A stretch of 64,000 nucleotides of DNA from DAIOEK01 sp963708715 (GCA_963708715.1 CAVPSU010000001.1:1116001-1180000); one strand, 5' to 3'; positions 36,811 to 44,776 are shown, counted from the stretch's first letter. Notes: generated by a model from the sequence alone, not told the origin. Numbers and translations: made by a program.

Positions 36811-37440
36811 TCAGGCGCCTTCCCGTCCTTCCAGGCTTTCCAGGGCACGGATGGCGGCGTCTTTGGCGGTCAGGATCTCCGCTTCCGAGCCGGACAACCA
36901 CATCCGACCGAACCGTCCCACCGAAGAGACGTGGATCAGCTTGATGCTGGCTGTCTTTTCCGCTTCGTTGCAGGCATAGTTGATGTACGCCGCCGGGGCG
37001 CATTCCAGGACCAGCATGGTTTCGCCCGGAACCAGCATGCTGCCGCGCCGGAAGCGGTTGAGAAGCTGCGACTGGTACGGGTCGATGCGGGTGATGACCT
37101 GGGTGGAGACCACCTGTGGGCGGATGCGGTCCTCGAGGTTCAGTCCCAGCCGGTCGAGGACAACTCGTCCGGCTTCCTGGACGGCTGCCTGATCCGGCGA
37201 ATGTACCTCGAACATGCCAAATTCGCGCTCGACGATCTGCGCACCGGGTCGGGCTTCGGTGGCCTTGACGGCGATATCCACCACCCGGAAGACTTCGTTG
37301 CCCGGAGCCATCTCCACGTACAGCGCCGCCATGCCTTCGGTGGGCAGATCACCCTGGGTGATCGTACCGACAAAGGCGGCATACTGGGGCTGCATCCGGT
37401 CCAGGTAGCAATAGCAGCGTAACGAAAATGTTTCTGCCAT
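36811..37440 (-). CDS. BMC-T shell protein, CsoS1D/CcmP-like double-stacking trimer
   Basis: A 209-residue tandem-BMC protein. Domain 1: YCYLDRMQPQYAAFVGTITQ, GMAALYVEMAPGNEVFRVVD, IAVKATEARPGAQIVEREFG, MFEVHSPDQAAVQEAGRVVL. Domain 2: SQLLNRFRRGSMLVPGETML, APAAYINYACNEAEKTASIK, VSSVGRFGRMWLSGSEAEI. The LQPQ-A-A-Y... and VEMAPG/HS-x-DQ motifs are those of CsoS1D/CcmP, which stack as two trimers with a gated central pore for larger metabolites. It is the only BMC-T in the locus. Confidence 0.92.
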   Translation of the reverse strand: MAETFSLRCYCYLDRMQPQYAAFVGTITQGDLPTEGMAALYVEMAPGNEVFRVVDIAVKATEARPGAQIVEREFGMFEVHSPDQAAVQEAGRVVLDRLGLNLEDRIRPQVVSTQVITRIDPYQSQLLNRFRRGSMLVPGETMLVLECAPAAYINYACNEAEKTASIKLIHVSSVGRFGRMWLSGSEAEILTAKDAAIRALESLEGREGA

Positions 37441-37468
37441 ACTCTTCTTCCTATTGAATTAAGCTGGT

Positions 37469-37783
37469 TTAGCTTCGTCCGCCAATGCTTCCTTTGGTTT
37501 CCTTGGGCAGGATCATCTCCACATCGGCGTGCGGTCGGGGGATGACATGGACCGAAACGACCTCGCCAACACGCTTGGCTGCCGCAGCGCCGGCATCCGT
37601 GGCGGCTTTCACCGCACCCACATCACCGCGAACCATGACGGTGACGAAACCACCACCGACATATTCCGATCCGATCAGGATGACGTTGGCTGCTTTTACC
37701 ATCGCATCGGCTGCCTCAATCGCAGCTACCAGACCATGGGTTTCGACCATTCCAAGTGCAATTAATGACGTATCTTGTGCCAT
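37469..37783 (-). CDS. BMC-H (PduA/CcmK-type) hexameric shell protein
   Basis: A 104-residue single-BMC-domain protein, the facet tile of the shell. MAQDTSLIALGMVETHGLVA, AIEAADAMVKAANVILIG, GFVTVMVRGDVGAVKAATDA and VVSVHVIPRPHADVE are textbook. ATG 37783 has GGAAGG six bases upstream and is preferred to GTG 37789. The pore-loop region (VGGGF) is narrow and small-residue. It is the sole BMC-H in the operon. Confidence 0.96.
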   Translation of the reverse strand: MAQDTSLIALGMVETHGLVAAIEAADAMVKAANVILIGSEYVGGGFVTVMVRGDVGAVKAATDAGAAAAKRVGEVVSVHVIPRPHADVEMILPKETKGSIGGRS

Positions 37784-37821
37784 TTTCACCCTTCCTTTAA
37801 TTATGTTGATTTAGCGCATCG

Positions 37822-39281
37822 TTAGGTTGATGTTTTGCTCAATAATATTTCGTTTACAACCTGCCGGACCGTCCGCTCAATTTCGTACAGCGGAAGATCG
37901 GCTGGTGTTTCACCCAGTGAGAATGCTTCATTCGGCGGTGGCATTGTTTCATACGCCAGGCGCTTGATATTGATCAGGTGAGTGGCGGTGATGTTGTCAC
38001 CGGTGATGGAGCCGCCAACTCCACCCGATCCCAGCGTCAGGGATGGCATCACACCGGTGGTCAGTCCGATCGCACCCAGCGTGCCCATCGTGTTGACCAG
38101 GATCCGAAAAACGGGCTTCTCCAAACCAAAAGCCATGATGACCCGTTCGTCACTGGCGTGGATGATCTGGGTATGTCCGCGTCCGCCGGTCTGGATCAGT
38201 GCGATGGAGGTTTCGCAGCCTTGCTCCCAGCCGTCCACCTCATACCAGCCCAGGACTGTGGTCAGCTTTTCGTGAGAGAGTGGTTCTGCTTTACCTACCT
38301 TGAGAAGCGGCGCCACCAGGACCCGGGTCTCCGGTGGAATGTCAAAACCAGCATACATCGCCAGATAGGCGGCGGATTTGCCGACAGTGGCAGTGTTCAT
38401 GCTGCCGTCCGGGTGGAAGAGCGCCTTGCGCAGTGCTCCGTTTCCTGCGGATCGGTAAAGTAAGCGCCTTCTGCCCGCATCAATTCTGCCAGCTGACGGG
38501 CGATCGGTCTGTCGGCGATCACGGATTGTTCGGTCGCGCAGATGGTGGAATGGTCGAAGGCCTTGGAAGCGACAATGTAACGGGCAGCTTTCTCGATGTC
38601 TGCGCTGCGGTCGACATACACCGGCACGTTGCCGGGACCGACACCGTAGGCTGGTTTCCCGGTTGAGTGAGCTGCCTTGACCATGCCTGACCCACCGGTT
38701 GCCAGGATCAAGGCGGTGTTTCGGTGGGTCATCAATTCCTGTGTGCCCGGGAGGGTGATCTGCTGCAGACAGTCGATCAGCCCGCGGGGAGCGCCTGCGT
38801 TCTCGGCTGCCAGAGCCATGGTCTGGGCTGCCTCATAGATGCAGCGTTTCGCCGATGGATGAGGTGAGAAGATGATCGCGTTGCGCGCTTTTACCGCGAT
38901 CAGGGCCTTGAACAAGGTGGTCGAGGTGGGATTGGTGGAAGGAACCAGACCAGCTACGACTCCCATCGGCCAGGCTATCTCGTAGATGTGGTGGTCCGTG
39001 TCGTGCCGGATCACGCCAACTGTCTTCAGGTCACGAATACTTTGCCAGACCATGCGTGAACCGAATTCGTTCTTCAGCTTTTTGTGGGCGGCAATTCCAT
39101 AGCCGGTCTCTTCCTGTGCCAATCGTCCCAACCGCTCGGATGCCTGGTATCCCGCATCCGCCATCGCCTCACATACGCGGTCGACATCCGCCTGGGAAGC
39201 GTGGCTCCAGGCCTTCCAGGCTTCATATGCCCGGGCAACGGTATCTCGTGATTCCTGAATGGAAGAAAGGTCCTGGTCCAA
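37822..39281 (-). pseudogene. CoA-acylating aldehyde dehydrogenase of the BMC (frameshifted), with C-terminal encapsulation helix
   Basis: Two frames make one ~486-residue enzyme that oxidises an aldehyde to acyl-CoA with NAD+. First frame (38397-39281): VVAGLVPSTNPTSTTLFKAL, ILATGGSGMVKAAHSTGKPA, and catalytic cysteine in AFDHSTICATEQSV. Second frame (37822-38400 plus a few codons): KALFHPDGSMN, TVGKSAAYLAMYAGFDIP, GLTTGVMPSLTLGSGGVGG. Near 38438-38446 the frame QET-EHC must shift to QET-GALRKAL; one missing base explains it. C-terminal residues form an amphipathic encapsulation helix (YEIERTVRQVVNEILL). Start is TTG 39281. If the frameshift is real, the pathway is dead. Confidence 0.9.
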
Positions 39282-39316
39282 GTGTACCTGCCTATCTCAA
39301 AGAGATTCGTACCTGA

Positions 39317-39607
39317 TTACGACTTGCGAAAAACAACCTCGCCGTCAACTTCCAGCGAGTCAATGATGGACATTACCACCGCGTCCACCGGAGTATCTTT
39401 TGTCTGGGTGGTCTGGCGCGCGGAGGATCCCGCACAGGTCAAAACCAGGTCCCCAATTCCCGCGTCTACTGTATCCACTGCGACATACGGTTTTCCGATC
39501 CCCTCGCCTTTTTCGTCGGTCTGACGAACGATGAGAAGTTTTCGTCCGATTAGTTTCTCGTCCTTGATGGTGGATACAGTTGTTCCGATCACTCTGGCAA
39601 TAAGCAT
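39317..39607 (-). CDS. BMC-P (EutN/CcmL) shell vertex protein A
   Basis: A 96-residue EutN/CcmL-type protein, the shortest of the three: MLIARVIGTTVSTIKDEKLI, GRKLLIVRQTDEKG, YVAVDTVDAGIGDLVLTCAG (G-x-G-D loop) and AVVMSIIDSLEVDGE. GGAAGG lies six bases before ATG 39607. Located between deoC and the aldehyde dehydrogenase, so shell and cargo genes alternate along the operon. Confidence 0.95.
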   Translation of the reverse strand: MLIARVIGTTVSTIKDEKLIGRKLLIVRQTDEKGEGIGKPYVAVDTVDAGIGDLVLTCAGSSARQTTQTKDTPVDAVVMSIIDSLEVDGEVVFRKS

Positions 39608-39618
39608 AGGTAGCCTTC

Positions 39619-40548
39619 CTAATACGATTTCGCAGGAACTGCTTGGGCACCCTCAGCGGGTTTCTCTTTGCTGGGTCCCTGGATGATTTTTACTCCGGCG
39701 CTGGCTCCGATGCGTGTTGCTCCGGCTTTGACCATACTTTCCGCATCTTCGTAAGTGCGTACCCCGCCCGATGCTTTGACACCCATCTCAGGACCAACCA
39801 CCCGCCGCATCAATTCAATGTCATGGACGGTTGCTCCACCGCCGGCGAATCCGGTGGAGGTCTTCACAAAATCGGCACCTGCCTCCTTGGAGATCAGGCA
39901 GCCGATGGTCTTCTCTTCATCCGTCAGAAGGACGGTCTCGAGGATCACCTTCACGATCGGTCCGCGCGCATGGGCAGCCTGGACCACTCCGCGGATGTCT
40001 TTTGCCACCAGGTCAAGATCACGCGCTTTCAACGCGCCGATATTGATCACCATATCGATCTCAGTCGCACCATGGTCGATGGCAGTCTGGGTCTCGAAAG
40101 CTTTCACCTCCGGTGCCGTGGCTCCCAAAGGAAATCCGATCACGGTGCAAACCTTGACCGGCGAGCCCTGCAACAATTGCGAGCACAGTTGTACCCAGCC
40201 GGGGTTCACGCATACCGAAGCGAAGCCATACTTGCGAGCTTCGAAGCAAAGTTGAGCGATCTGGTCTGGGGTGGCATCCGGTTTCAACAGGGTATGATCG
40301 ATCATCCCTGCCAGGTTCAGGTCATGCGGAATGCCGCCCAGGGAGGAAGAAAGCCGTTCGGCACCTGCCCCCACCACCGATCCTGCCTGATCGAAACAGG
40401 TCTTCACGCATAATCCCTCGGCACATTGCATCTTGCACTGCGGACCACCCGGCGGGTTGAGATGCTGCTTCTGTTCCGCCATGGCGATCAACACCTCTCG
40501 GGTGATGATCTCAACCAGTTGTTCCGCTGTTTTCAAATCGTTTTCCAT
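39619..40548 (-). CDS. deoC: Deoxyribose-phosphate aldolase (DeoC) with encapsulation helix and Cys-rich linker
   Basis: A 309-residue class I aldolase that splits 2-deoxyribose-5-phosphate into acetaldehyde and glyceraldehyde-3-phosphate. The catalytic domain (from residue ~78) shows LAGMIDHTLLKPDATPDQIA, FASVCVNPGWV, KVCTVIGFPLGATAPEVKAF, EIDMVINIGALK, VKVILETVLLTDEE, ADFVKTSTGFAGGGATVHDI (Schiff-base lysine in VKTSTGF) and KASGGVRTYEDAESM. The extra ~75 N-terminal residues hold an amphipathic helix (TAEQLVEIITREVLIAMAE), a Pro/Gly stretch, and CKMQCAEGLCVKTC (C-x3-C-x4-C-x3-C). It is the second gene of the BMC operon. Confidence 0.95.
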   Translation of the reverse strand: MENDLKTAEQLVEIITREVLIAMAEQKQHLNPPGGPQCKMQCAEGLCVKTCFDQAGSVVGAGAERLSSSLGGIPHDLNLAGMIDHTLLKPDATPDQIAQLCFEARKYGFASVCVNPGWVQLCSQLLQGSPVKVCTVIGFPLGATAPEVKAFETQTAIDHGATEIDMVINIGALKARDLDLVAKDIRGVVQAAHARGPIVKVILETVLLTDEEKTIGCLISKEAGADFVKTSTGFAGGGATVHDIELMRRVVGPEMGVKASGGVRTYEDAESMVKAGATRIGASAGVKIIQGPSKEKPAEGAQAVPAKSY

Positions 40549-40555
40549 GTAGTCC

Positions 40556-41155
40556 CTATTTGAGATACATCTTTTCTACTGCGATAATTTTGTCCACCCG
40601 GCTTTGGTGGCGTCCGCCGCCAAAATTTGTGGTCAACCAGACGTTGACGATCTGTTTCGCCAGGTTGACGCCGATGAGTCCCGCCCCCAGGGTGAGGACG
40701 TTGGTGTCGTTGTGTTCGCGACTGTTCACCGCGGACGAGTAATCATACGCCATGCCTGCGCGTACGCCGGGCACTTTGTTGGCGACGACGCAGCTTCCAA
40801 TGCCTGCCCCATCGATCATGATTCCCCGCCAGGCTTTGCCGGTGCTGACCAGTCGAGCCACTTCGTGTGCGTAATCCGGATAATCCACCGCGTCCTTGCT
40901 GTTGGTGCCCACGTCGATCACATCAAAACCCAATGCGGCGATCACCGGTTTTAGGATCTCCTTCAGTTCGAAGCCGCCATGGTCCGCGCCAATTGCCACC
41001 ACTTTCTTTGTGGATGGCTTTGCTTCAGGCAGTGGGGCAGGTTCCGGAGTGGGAGATTTCCCGGCTTCCGGCATCGGCTCCTTCGAGAGCCCGGCGTACT
41101 GGTTGAGCACCCGCTGGACGATTTGATGGATTTCCTGGTCGGATCGTTCGTTCAC
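40556..41155 (-). CDS. RpiB/LacAB-type sugar-phosphate isomerase with N-terminal encapsulation helix
   Basis: A 199-residue protein. Residues ~1-20 are an amphipathic helix (SDQEIHQIVQRVLNQYAG), then a Pro/Glu linker (residues ~22-48), then an RpiB fold: VVAIGADHGGFELKEILKPV, VIDVGTNSKDAVDYPDYAHE, GIMIDGAGIGSCVVANKVPG, VRAGMAYDYSSAVNSREHND, TNVLTLGAGLIG. RpiB usually has a Cys/Thr base in the GTGIG loop; here it reads DGAGIGSC. It would interconvert aldose and ketose 5-phosphates. GTG 41155 has GGAG six bases upstream and is preferred to TTG 41161. First gene of the operon. Confidence 0.92.
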   Translation of the reverse strand: MNERSDQEIHQIVQRVLNQYAGLSKEPMPEAGKSPTPEPAPLPEAKPSTKKVVAIGADHGGFELKEILKPVIAALGFDVIDVGTNSKDAVDYPDYAHEVARLVSTGKAWRGIMIDGAGIGSCVVANKVPGVRAGMAYDYSSAVNSREHNDTNVLTLGAGLIGVNLAKQIVNVWLTTNFGGGRHQSRVDKIIAVEKMYLK

Positions 41156-41490
41156 CGCCAACTCCGTAAATAAAACAGGAAAATAGTAATCCGTATAGCC
41201 ATTATCTATGTTTTGATGTGGCTAGTCAAGTGAGTAAGAGATGGCAAGGGAAAAATTTAGATATAACACTACATGTTATAAAATTACTTGGAGTATAAAA
41301 TTCGTCATGTCGTACTGGTAGGTTTCCGATGAAGCAATCCCGCCATTGGAAAACCAGATTGCCACGCCCACAGCGTGAGCTCGCAATGACATCATTCCTT
41401 TGGAGAAGACCAGGATTAGCAGGCTAACAATCGTATCTAAGAACTAATCACTGGCGAGTGACTACCATAGATACAATTAAGTGGCAATCG
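41156..41490. promoter_or_regulatory. BMC operon promoter region with dispersed repeat
   Basis: About 335 bp upstream of rpiB. Contains the only plausible operon promoter and, at 41331-41392, a repeat with GAAGCAATCC...CCAGATTGCCACGCC...CTCGCAATGACA, a pattern common as an intergenic element in such genomes. No clear regulator site was seen, and no regulator gene is adjacent. Confidence 0.55.
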
Positions 41491-41728
41491 CTATGTTAAG
41501 TTAGTTTTTGCCGGATCAACCTTGAACATATTCTGAAGCGCCATATCCCATACCAGGTCACGAAGTAGGATCGCAATTTTACCCGAGAAGGGAAACGCTA
41601 CCAGGTAACGGGCTTTTGGTTTTGGACTTTCAATCGCTTGCTGGATCGCCATCGAAACGATTTCAGGACCTACCTGTTGTTTTTTCATCGACGCATCAAA
41701 TTCTTCACTTTTTTGGTGCTGGAGCCTT
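41491..41728 (-). pseudogene. SDR C-terminal remnant
   Basis: About 70 residues matching the C-terminal end of classical SDR proteins (KKQQVGPEIVSMAIQQAIE, KARYLVAFPFSGKIAILLRD). The Rossmann domain and catalytic residues are absent and the frame continues upstream only as short non-native sequence to the VOC gene stop. Gene fragment. Confidence 0.75.
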
Positions 41729-42214
41729 TTACCCGAGCGATGAGGTTTGGTAGTAGGCTTTCTTCAACGTTGCGATGTCTATCTTCGTCATCTGAAGCAA
41801 CGCCTTCATCACTCTGCCTGATTTAGCCGGATCCTTATCGCTCATCATTTCACCGAGAACAGTCGGGACGATCTGCCAGGAAATGCCAAATTTATCCTTC
41901 AGCCAACCGCATTGCTCGATCTGTCCACCGGCGGAAAGCTTCTCCCAAAGTTGATCCATTTCCTCCTGAGTTTCGCAATTCACAAAGAGGGAGATCGCCG
42001 GGGTGAATGTGAAAATCGGACCGCCATTAAGCGCCATGAAATCCTGTCCGTAAAGTTGGAATGCGATGGTCATCACTTTCCCAACCGGTCCCATTCCACC
42101 TTCCGTGTAGCGGGCAATCTCTCCGATCTTTGAATCATTAAAGATGGAAGTGTAGAAATTGACCGCCTCTTCAGCTTGATCGTTGAACCATAAAAACGGA
42201 ACTATTTTTTGCAT
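41729..42214 (-). CDS. VOC-family (PhnB/glyoxalase-like) protein
   Basis: A 161-residue vicinal-oxygen-chelate protein of the PhnB-like group: MQKIVPFLWFNDQAEEAVNF, YTSIFNDSKIGEIARYTEGG, VMTIAFQLYGQDFMALNGGP, SLFVNCETQEEMDQLWEKLS, CGWLKDKFGISWQIVP. A metal-binding or substrate-binding fold; the exact reaction is unknown. It starts one base upstream of the ClbS-like gene's stop, so the two are probably one operon. Confidence 0.9.
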   Translation of the reverse strand: MQKIVPFLWFNDQAEEAVNFYTSIFNDSKIGEIARYTEGGMGPVGKVMTIAFQLYGQDFMALNGGPIFTFTPAISLFVNCETQEEMDQLWEKLSAGGQIEQCGWLKDKFGISWQIVPTVLGEMMSDKDPAKSGRVMKALLQMTKIDIATLKKAYYQTSSLG

Positions 42215-42709
42215 TCAATTTACTCCAAATCCTTCCATATGTTCCTCGTGATGTTCGAGGGAGCCCTGTAGGACAGCCATGAGTGGATAACCATGCAGCC
42301 ATGGGAATCGCGTCTTGTCGGATAGGACATCTTCCGGAATTTTCTCTGCCAGGTATAAATAATGGGAATATCCTTTATGCCAGTTTTGATATATACCAGA
42401 CCAGGATTCTTCACGATGAGCCTGATATATCCGCTCATTGAAGGCTTGCGTATCTTCCTCTGAGTCCGAGTCCGGGTCCAGTCCTTTTACCCAGTCGGGA
42501 TATGCGGGGGCATTACCTGATAACGCTGCTTCCAACCTTGCAATGGAAACCTGCAGCCAGGCTTGGAGATGGGCGACATCATCTTTCACTGACCGGTCAG
42601 GAGAAAGCTGCCTGGTTATGATCTCCTCTTCGTTCATGGTCAACAATTGCTCTTCCCAACGGCGGAAAATATCCTTGAGTTGTGTGATCAGACCGGCTTT
42701 GTTATTCAT
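42215..42709 (-). CDS. ClbS/DfsB-like four-helix bundle protein
   Basis: A 164-residue DinB-fold protein of the ClbS/DfsB type: LITQLKDIFRRWEEQLLTMN, RSVKDDVAHLQAWLQVSIAR, PEDVLSDKTRFPWLHGYPLM, and GSLEHHEEHMEGF with the late His-rich helix. ClbS proteins hydrolyse the cyclopropane warhead of colibactin-type toxins, others are of unknown role. Operon partner of the VOC gene. Confidence 0.8.
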   Translation of the reverse strand: MNNKAGLITQLKDIFRRWEEQLLTMNEEEIITRQLSPDRSVKDDVAHLQAWLQVSIARLEAALSGNAPAYPDWVKGLDPDSDSEEDTQAFNERIYQAHREESWSGIYQNWHKGYSHYLYLAEKIPEDVLSDKTRFPWLHGYPLMAVLQGSLEHHEEHMEGFGVN

Positions 42710-42747
42710 CTTCCCTCCTTAATATTGTAAGGCTGTCTGGAATTCCA

Positions 42748-43128
42748 CTATTTTTTGTTCTTGATGGCGGCATTCGCGAGGTTTCCCTGCACTCGATATT
42801 CAACCATTCTCCGGATCAAATCCAATGGGACTGGCTGGTCGATTGGAAATTGAACTGCTCCTTTGGATCCCTTATAGTTGGATAACTCTTCCTTGAATTT
42901 TTCTATCCCCTGCGGCGCGGGATAAAAACCAATATGGTTCGGATAGGCGGCAAAATGAACCAGGTTTCCATGCAATTTAAATGTAGGCATTTGATAACTG
43001 ATCGTTTCCGTAGCCTCGGGTGCTGCCGCTTTGATGACTGCCCTAATTTCTCTTAATTTCTTTTGCACCTCATCCGGGAATAATGCAATATATTCATCGA
43101 TATCCTTCAATGAGTGTCGGGGATCCAT
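42748..43128 (-). CDS. DUF1801/YdhG-like iron-chaperone-fold protein
   Basis: A 126-residue DUF1801 protein: HSLKDIDEYIALFPDEVQKK, IRAVIKAAAPEATETISYQM, PTFKLHGNLVHFAAYPNHIG, FYPAPQGIEKFKEELSNYKG, SKGAVQFPIDQPVPLDLIRR. The family is related to frataxin-like and YdhG proteins. ATG 43128 fits the domain start; upstream open-frame residues are not conserved. Confidence 0.85.
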   Translation of the reverse strand: MDPRHSLKDIDEYIALFPDEVQKKLREIRAVIKAAAPEATETISYQMPTFKLHGNLVHFAAYPNHIGFYPAPQGIEKFKEELSNYKGSKGAVQFPIDQPVPLDLIRRMVEYRVQGNLANAAIKNKK

Positions 43129-43568
43129 AAGATCTCTTTCCCTTTCTATCTGATTCCAGGTTTCTTCAGATTGGATGATGCCAAAACCCATCTGTTCACT
43201 ATACCTAATTTTCCTACAAATTGATTTTATTCCTAGAATAACCTTATACGATTGAAACGTTTGAAAATCGAATTGCCATGGAGAACAAAGGCGGGATACC
43301 CGATGAACAGATTCTCGTATTGATCTTGAAACTAGTATGCATCTCTGGCGTATGTAAAACGCTTGCATTCGACAGGAAACGCACAAGCTAACTTAAACAA
43401 ATTACCAAGATTGAATAACAATCCCCTCATTAAAACCAAAACTCCATTCCGCATCCTAACTATTCTGCATTATTGCGGGAGCGGATCGGTTTGTCCAAAT
43501 GATGACGGATACATTCCTGGCCCAAACCCAACCATGAAGACTGAAATACTGAGAATAGTGTGTATGAA
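43129..43568. other. Non-coding stretch
   Basis: About 440 bp between the DUF1801 gene and the terminator of the sugar isomerase gene. Open frames on both strands have no RBS or recognisable protein character. Nothing was identified. Confidence 0.5.
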
Positions 43569-43595
43569 AAGAGCTCTCCGATACGGAAAGCTCTT
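43569..43595 (-). terminator. Terminator after the sugar isomerase gene
   Basis: AAGAGCT (43569-43575) pairs with AGCTCTT (43589-43595); on the minus strand a TTTT run follows. Confidence 0.7.
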
Positions 43596-43616
43596 GGTGA
43601 TTGCAATAGGTTCATC

Positions 43617-44609
43617 CTATAAGAATTTTTCATCCAGGTCGAATGCTTTTGGCTTGGCTGCAGGATCAAACATCAATACCTGACGCAAATTAGCGATGGC
43701 TTTGTCGAGTCCTTCTTCGACCGACATGAATGAATCTTCGTGCTCGATGCTGACAATATCATCATAGCCAACCGACCGCATAACGCTGAACAGGTCCGCC
43801 CAGGTCTTGATGTCGTGACCAAAGCCCACGGTTCGAAATTGCCATGCCCGCCCATATGCGGTGCCAAAGCTTTGCATATCCAGAACCCCGTAGTACGAAA
43901 TATAGGCGGGATCAATGGCGGCATCTTTCGCATGAAAGTAGAACAGGCAACCTTCTCTTGCCAGGTAACGCGCTGCCTGGGCAGGATCGATCCCCTGCCA
44001 CCACAAATGACTCGGGTCGAGGTTCGCGCCCAATGTCTTGCAGCCGGTCTCGTTGCGCATGCGGATCGCTGTGGCGGGTGAATGAACCGAATATCCACCA
44101 TGCATCTCCATGGCGATCTTGACCCCTTTATCCTGCGCGTATTTTCCCATCTCCGTCCAATAGGGAACGAGTTTCTTCTCCCACTGCCATTCATCCACCT
44201 TCTGAAAATCTTCCGGGAAAGGCGATACCGGCCAGTTGGGGTAAATGGCATTGTCACTGTCGCCGGGGCAACCCGAAAAAGTGACGATCCGCTCCACGCC
44301 CAGCATAGAAGCGAGGTCGATCGAGTCTTTGATATCCTGGTGGTAACTCTGCGCCAGATCCTTCTGCGGATGAACGGGATTTCCGTGGCAGCTAAGACAG
44401 CCAATTTGCATGTCCCGGGTGCGAAATATGTCCAGGAATTTTTCACGCTCAGACTGATCGCGGAGCAGTCTTGCCGGATCGCAATGATTTTTACCAATAA
44501 AACCACCTGATCCGACCTCGGCATAGTGGATCCCTTTGAATTTGAAAATATCAAGGACTTCGGACAGTGGGCGGTCTTTATATAGAACAGTAAAAGCAGA
44601 AAGCTTCAT
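43617..44609 (-). CDS. Sugar (phosphate) isomerase/epimerase, xylose-isomerase-like TIM barrel
   Basis: A 330-residue AP-endonuclease-2/TIM-barrel isomerase acting on a keto sugar or sugar phosphate with a divalent metal. Metal-ligand candidates lie in VKIAMEMHGGYSVHSP (Glu), LGANLDPSHLWWQGID (Asp and His), LFYFHAKDAAID (His) and DIVSIEHEDSFM (Glu). Start ATG 44609 has GGAGGG upstream. Divergent from the DeoR operon, sharing a palindromic operator region, so it very likely supplies the substrate for the downstream kinase and aldolase. Confidence 0.85.
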   Translation of the reverse strand: MKLSAFTVLYKDRPLSEVLDIFKFKGIHYAEVGSGGFIGKNHCDPARLLRDQSEREKFLDIFRTRDMQIGCLSCHGNPVHPQKDLAQSYHQDIKDSIDLASMLGVERIVTFSGCPGDSDNAIYPNWPVSPFPEDFQKVDEWQWEKKLVPYWTEMGKYAQDKGVKIAMEMHGGYSVHSPATAIRMRNETGCKTLGANLDPSHLWWQGIDPAQAARYLAREGCLFYFHAKDAAIDPAYISYYGVLDMQSFGTAYGRAWQFRTVGFGHDIKTWADLFSVMRSVGYDDIVSIEHEDSFMSVEEGLDKAIANLRQVLMFDPAAKPKAFDLDEKFL

Positions 44610-44689
44610 GATAGATCCCTCCTTCATCGATGGCGCGTGGTCCGATACATATCACAATACAACCGTGTGCTTTTGTTTGTGTGGTTATT

Positions 44690-44725
44690 ATAACATTTCT
44701 AACGTAGTAGGACAATTTATGTTAT
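44690..44725. promoter_or_regulatory. Operator candidate for the DeoR-type regulator
   Basis: ATAACAT (44690-44696) and its reverse complement ATGTTAT (44719-44725), 22 bp apart, in the 167-bp divergent region between the isomerase and the regulator operon. The spacing suits two DeoR half-sites. Confidence 0.5.
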
Positions 44726-44776
44726 GATACAGTCACAATCGGTCATATATGGTTACGTGGAAGCGAATAAGAAATC

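Noticed and set aside
35521..41155. Typical propanediol or ethanolamine microcompartment
   Set aside because: No diol dehydratase, ethanolamine lyase, PduL or alcohol dehydrogenase; DeoC and RpiB point to a sugar-phosphate type.
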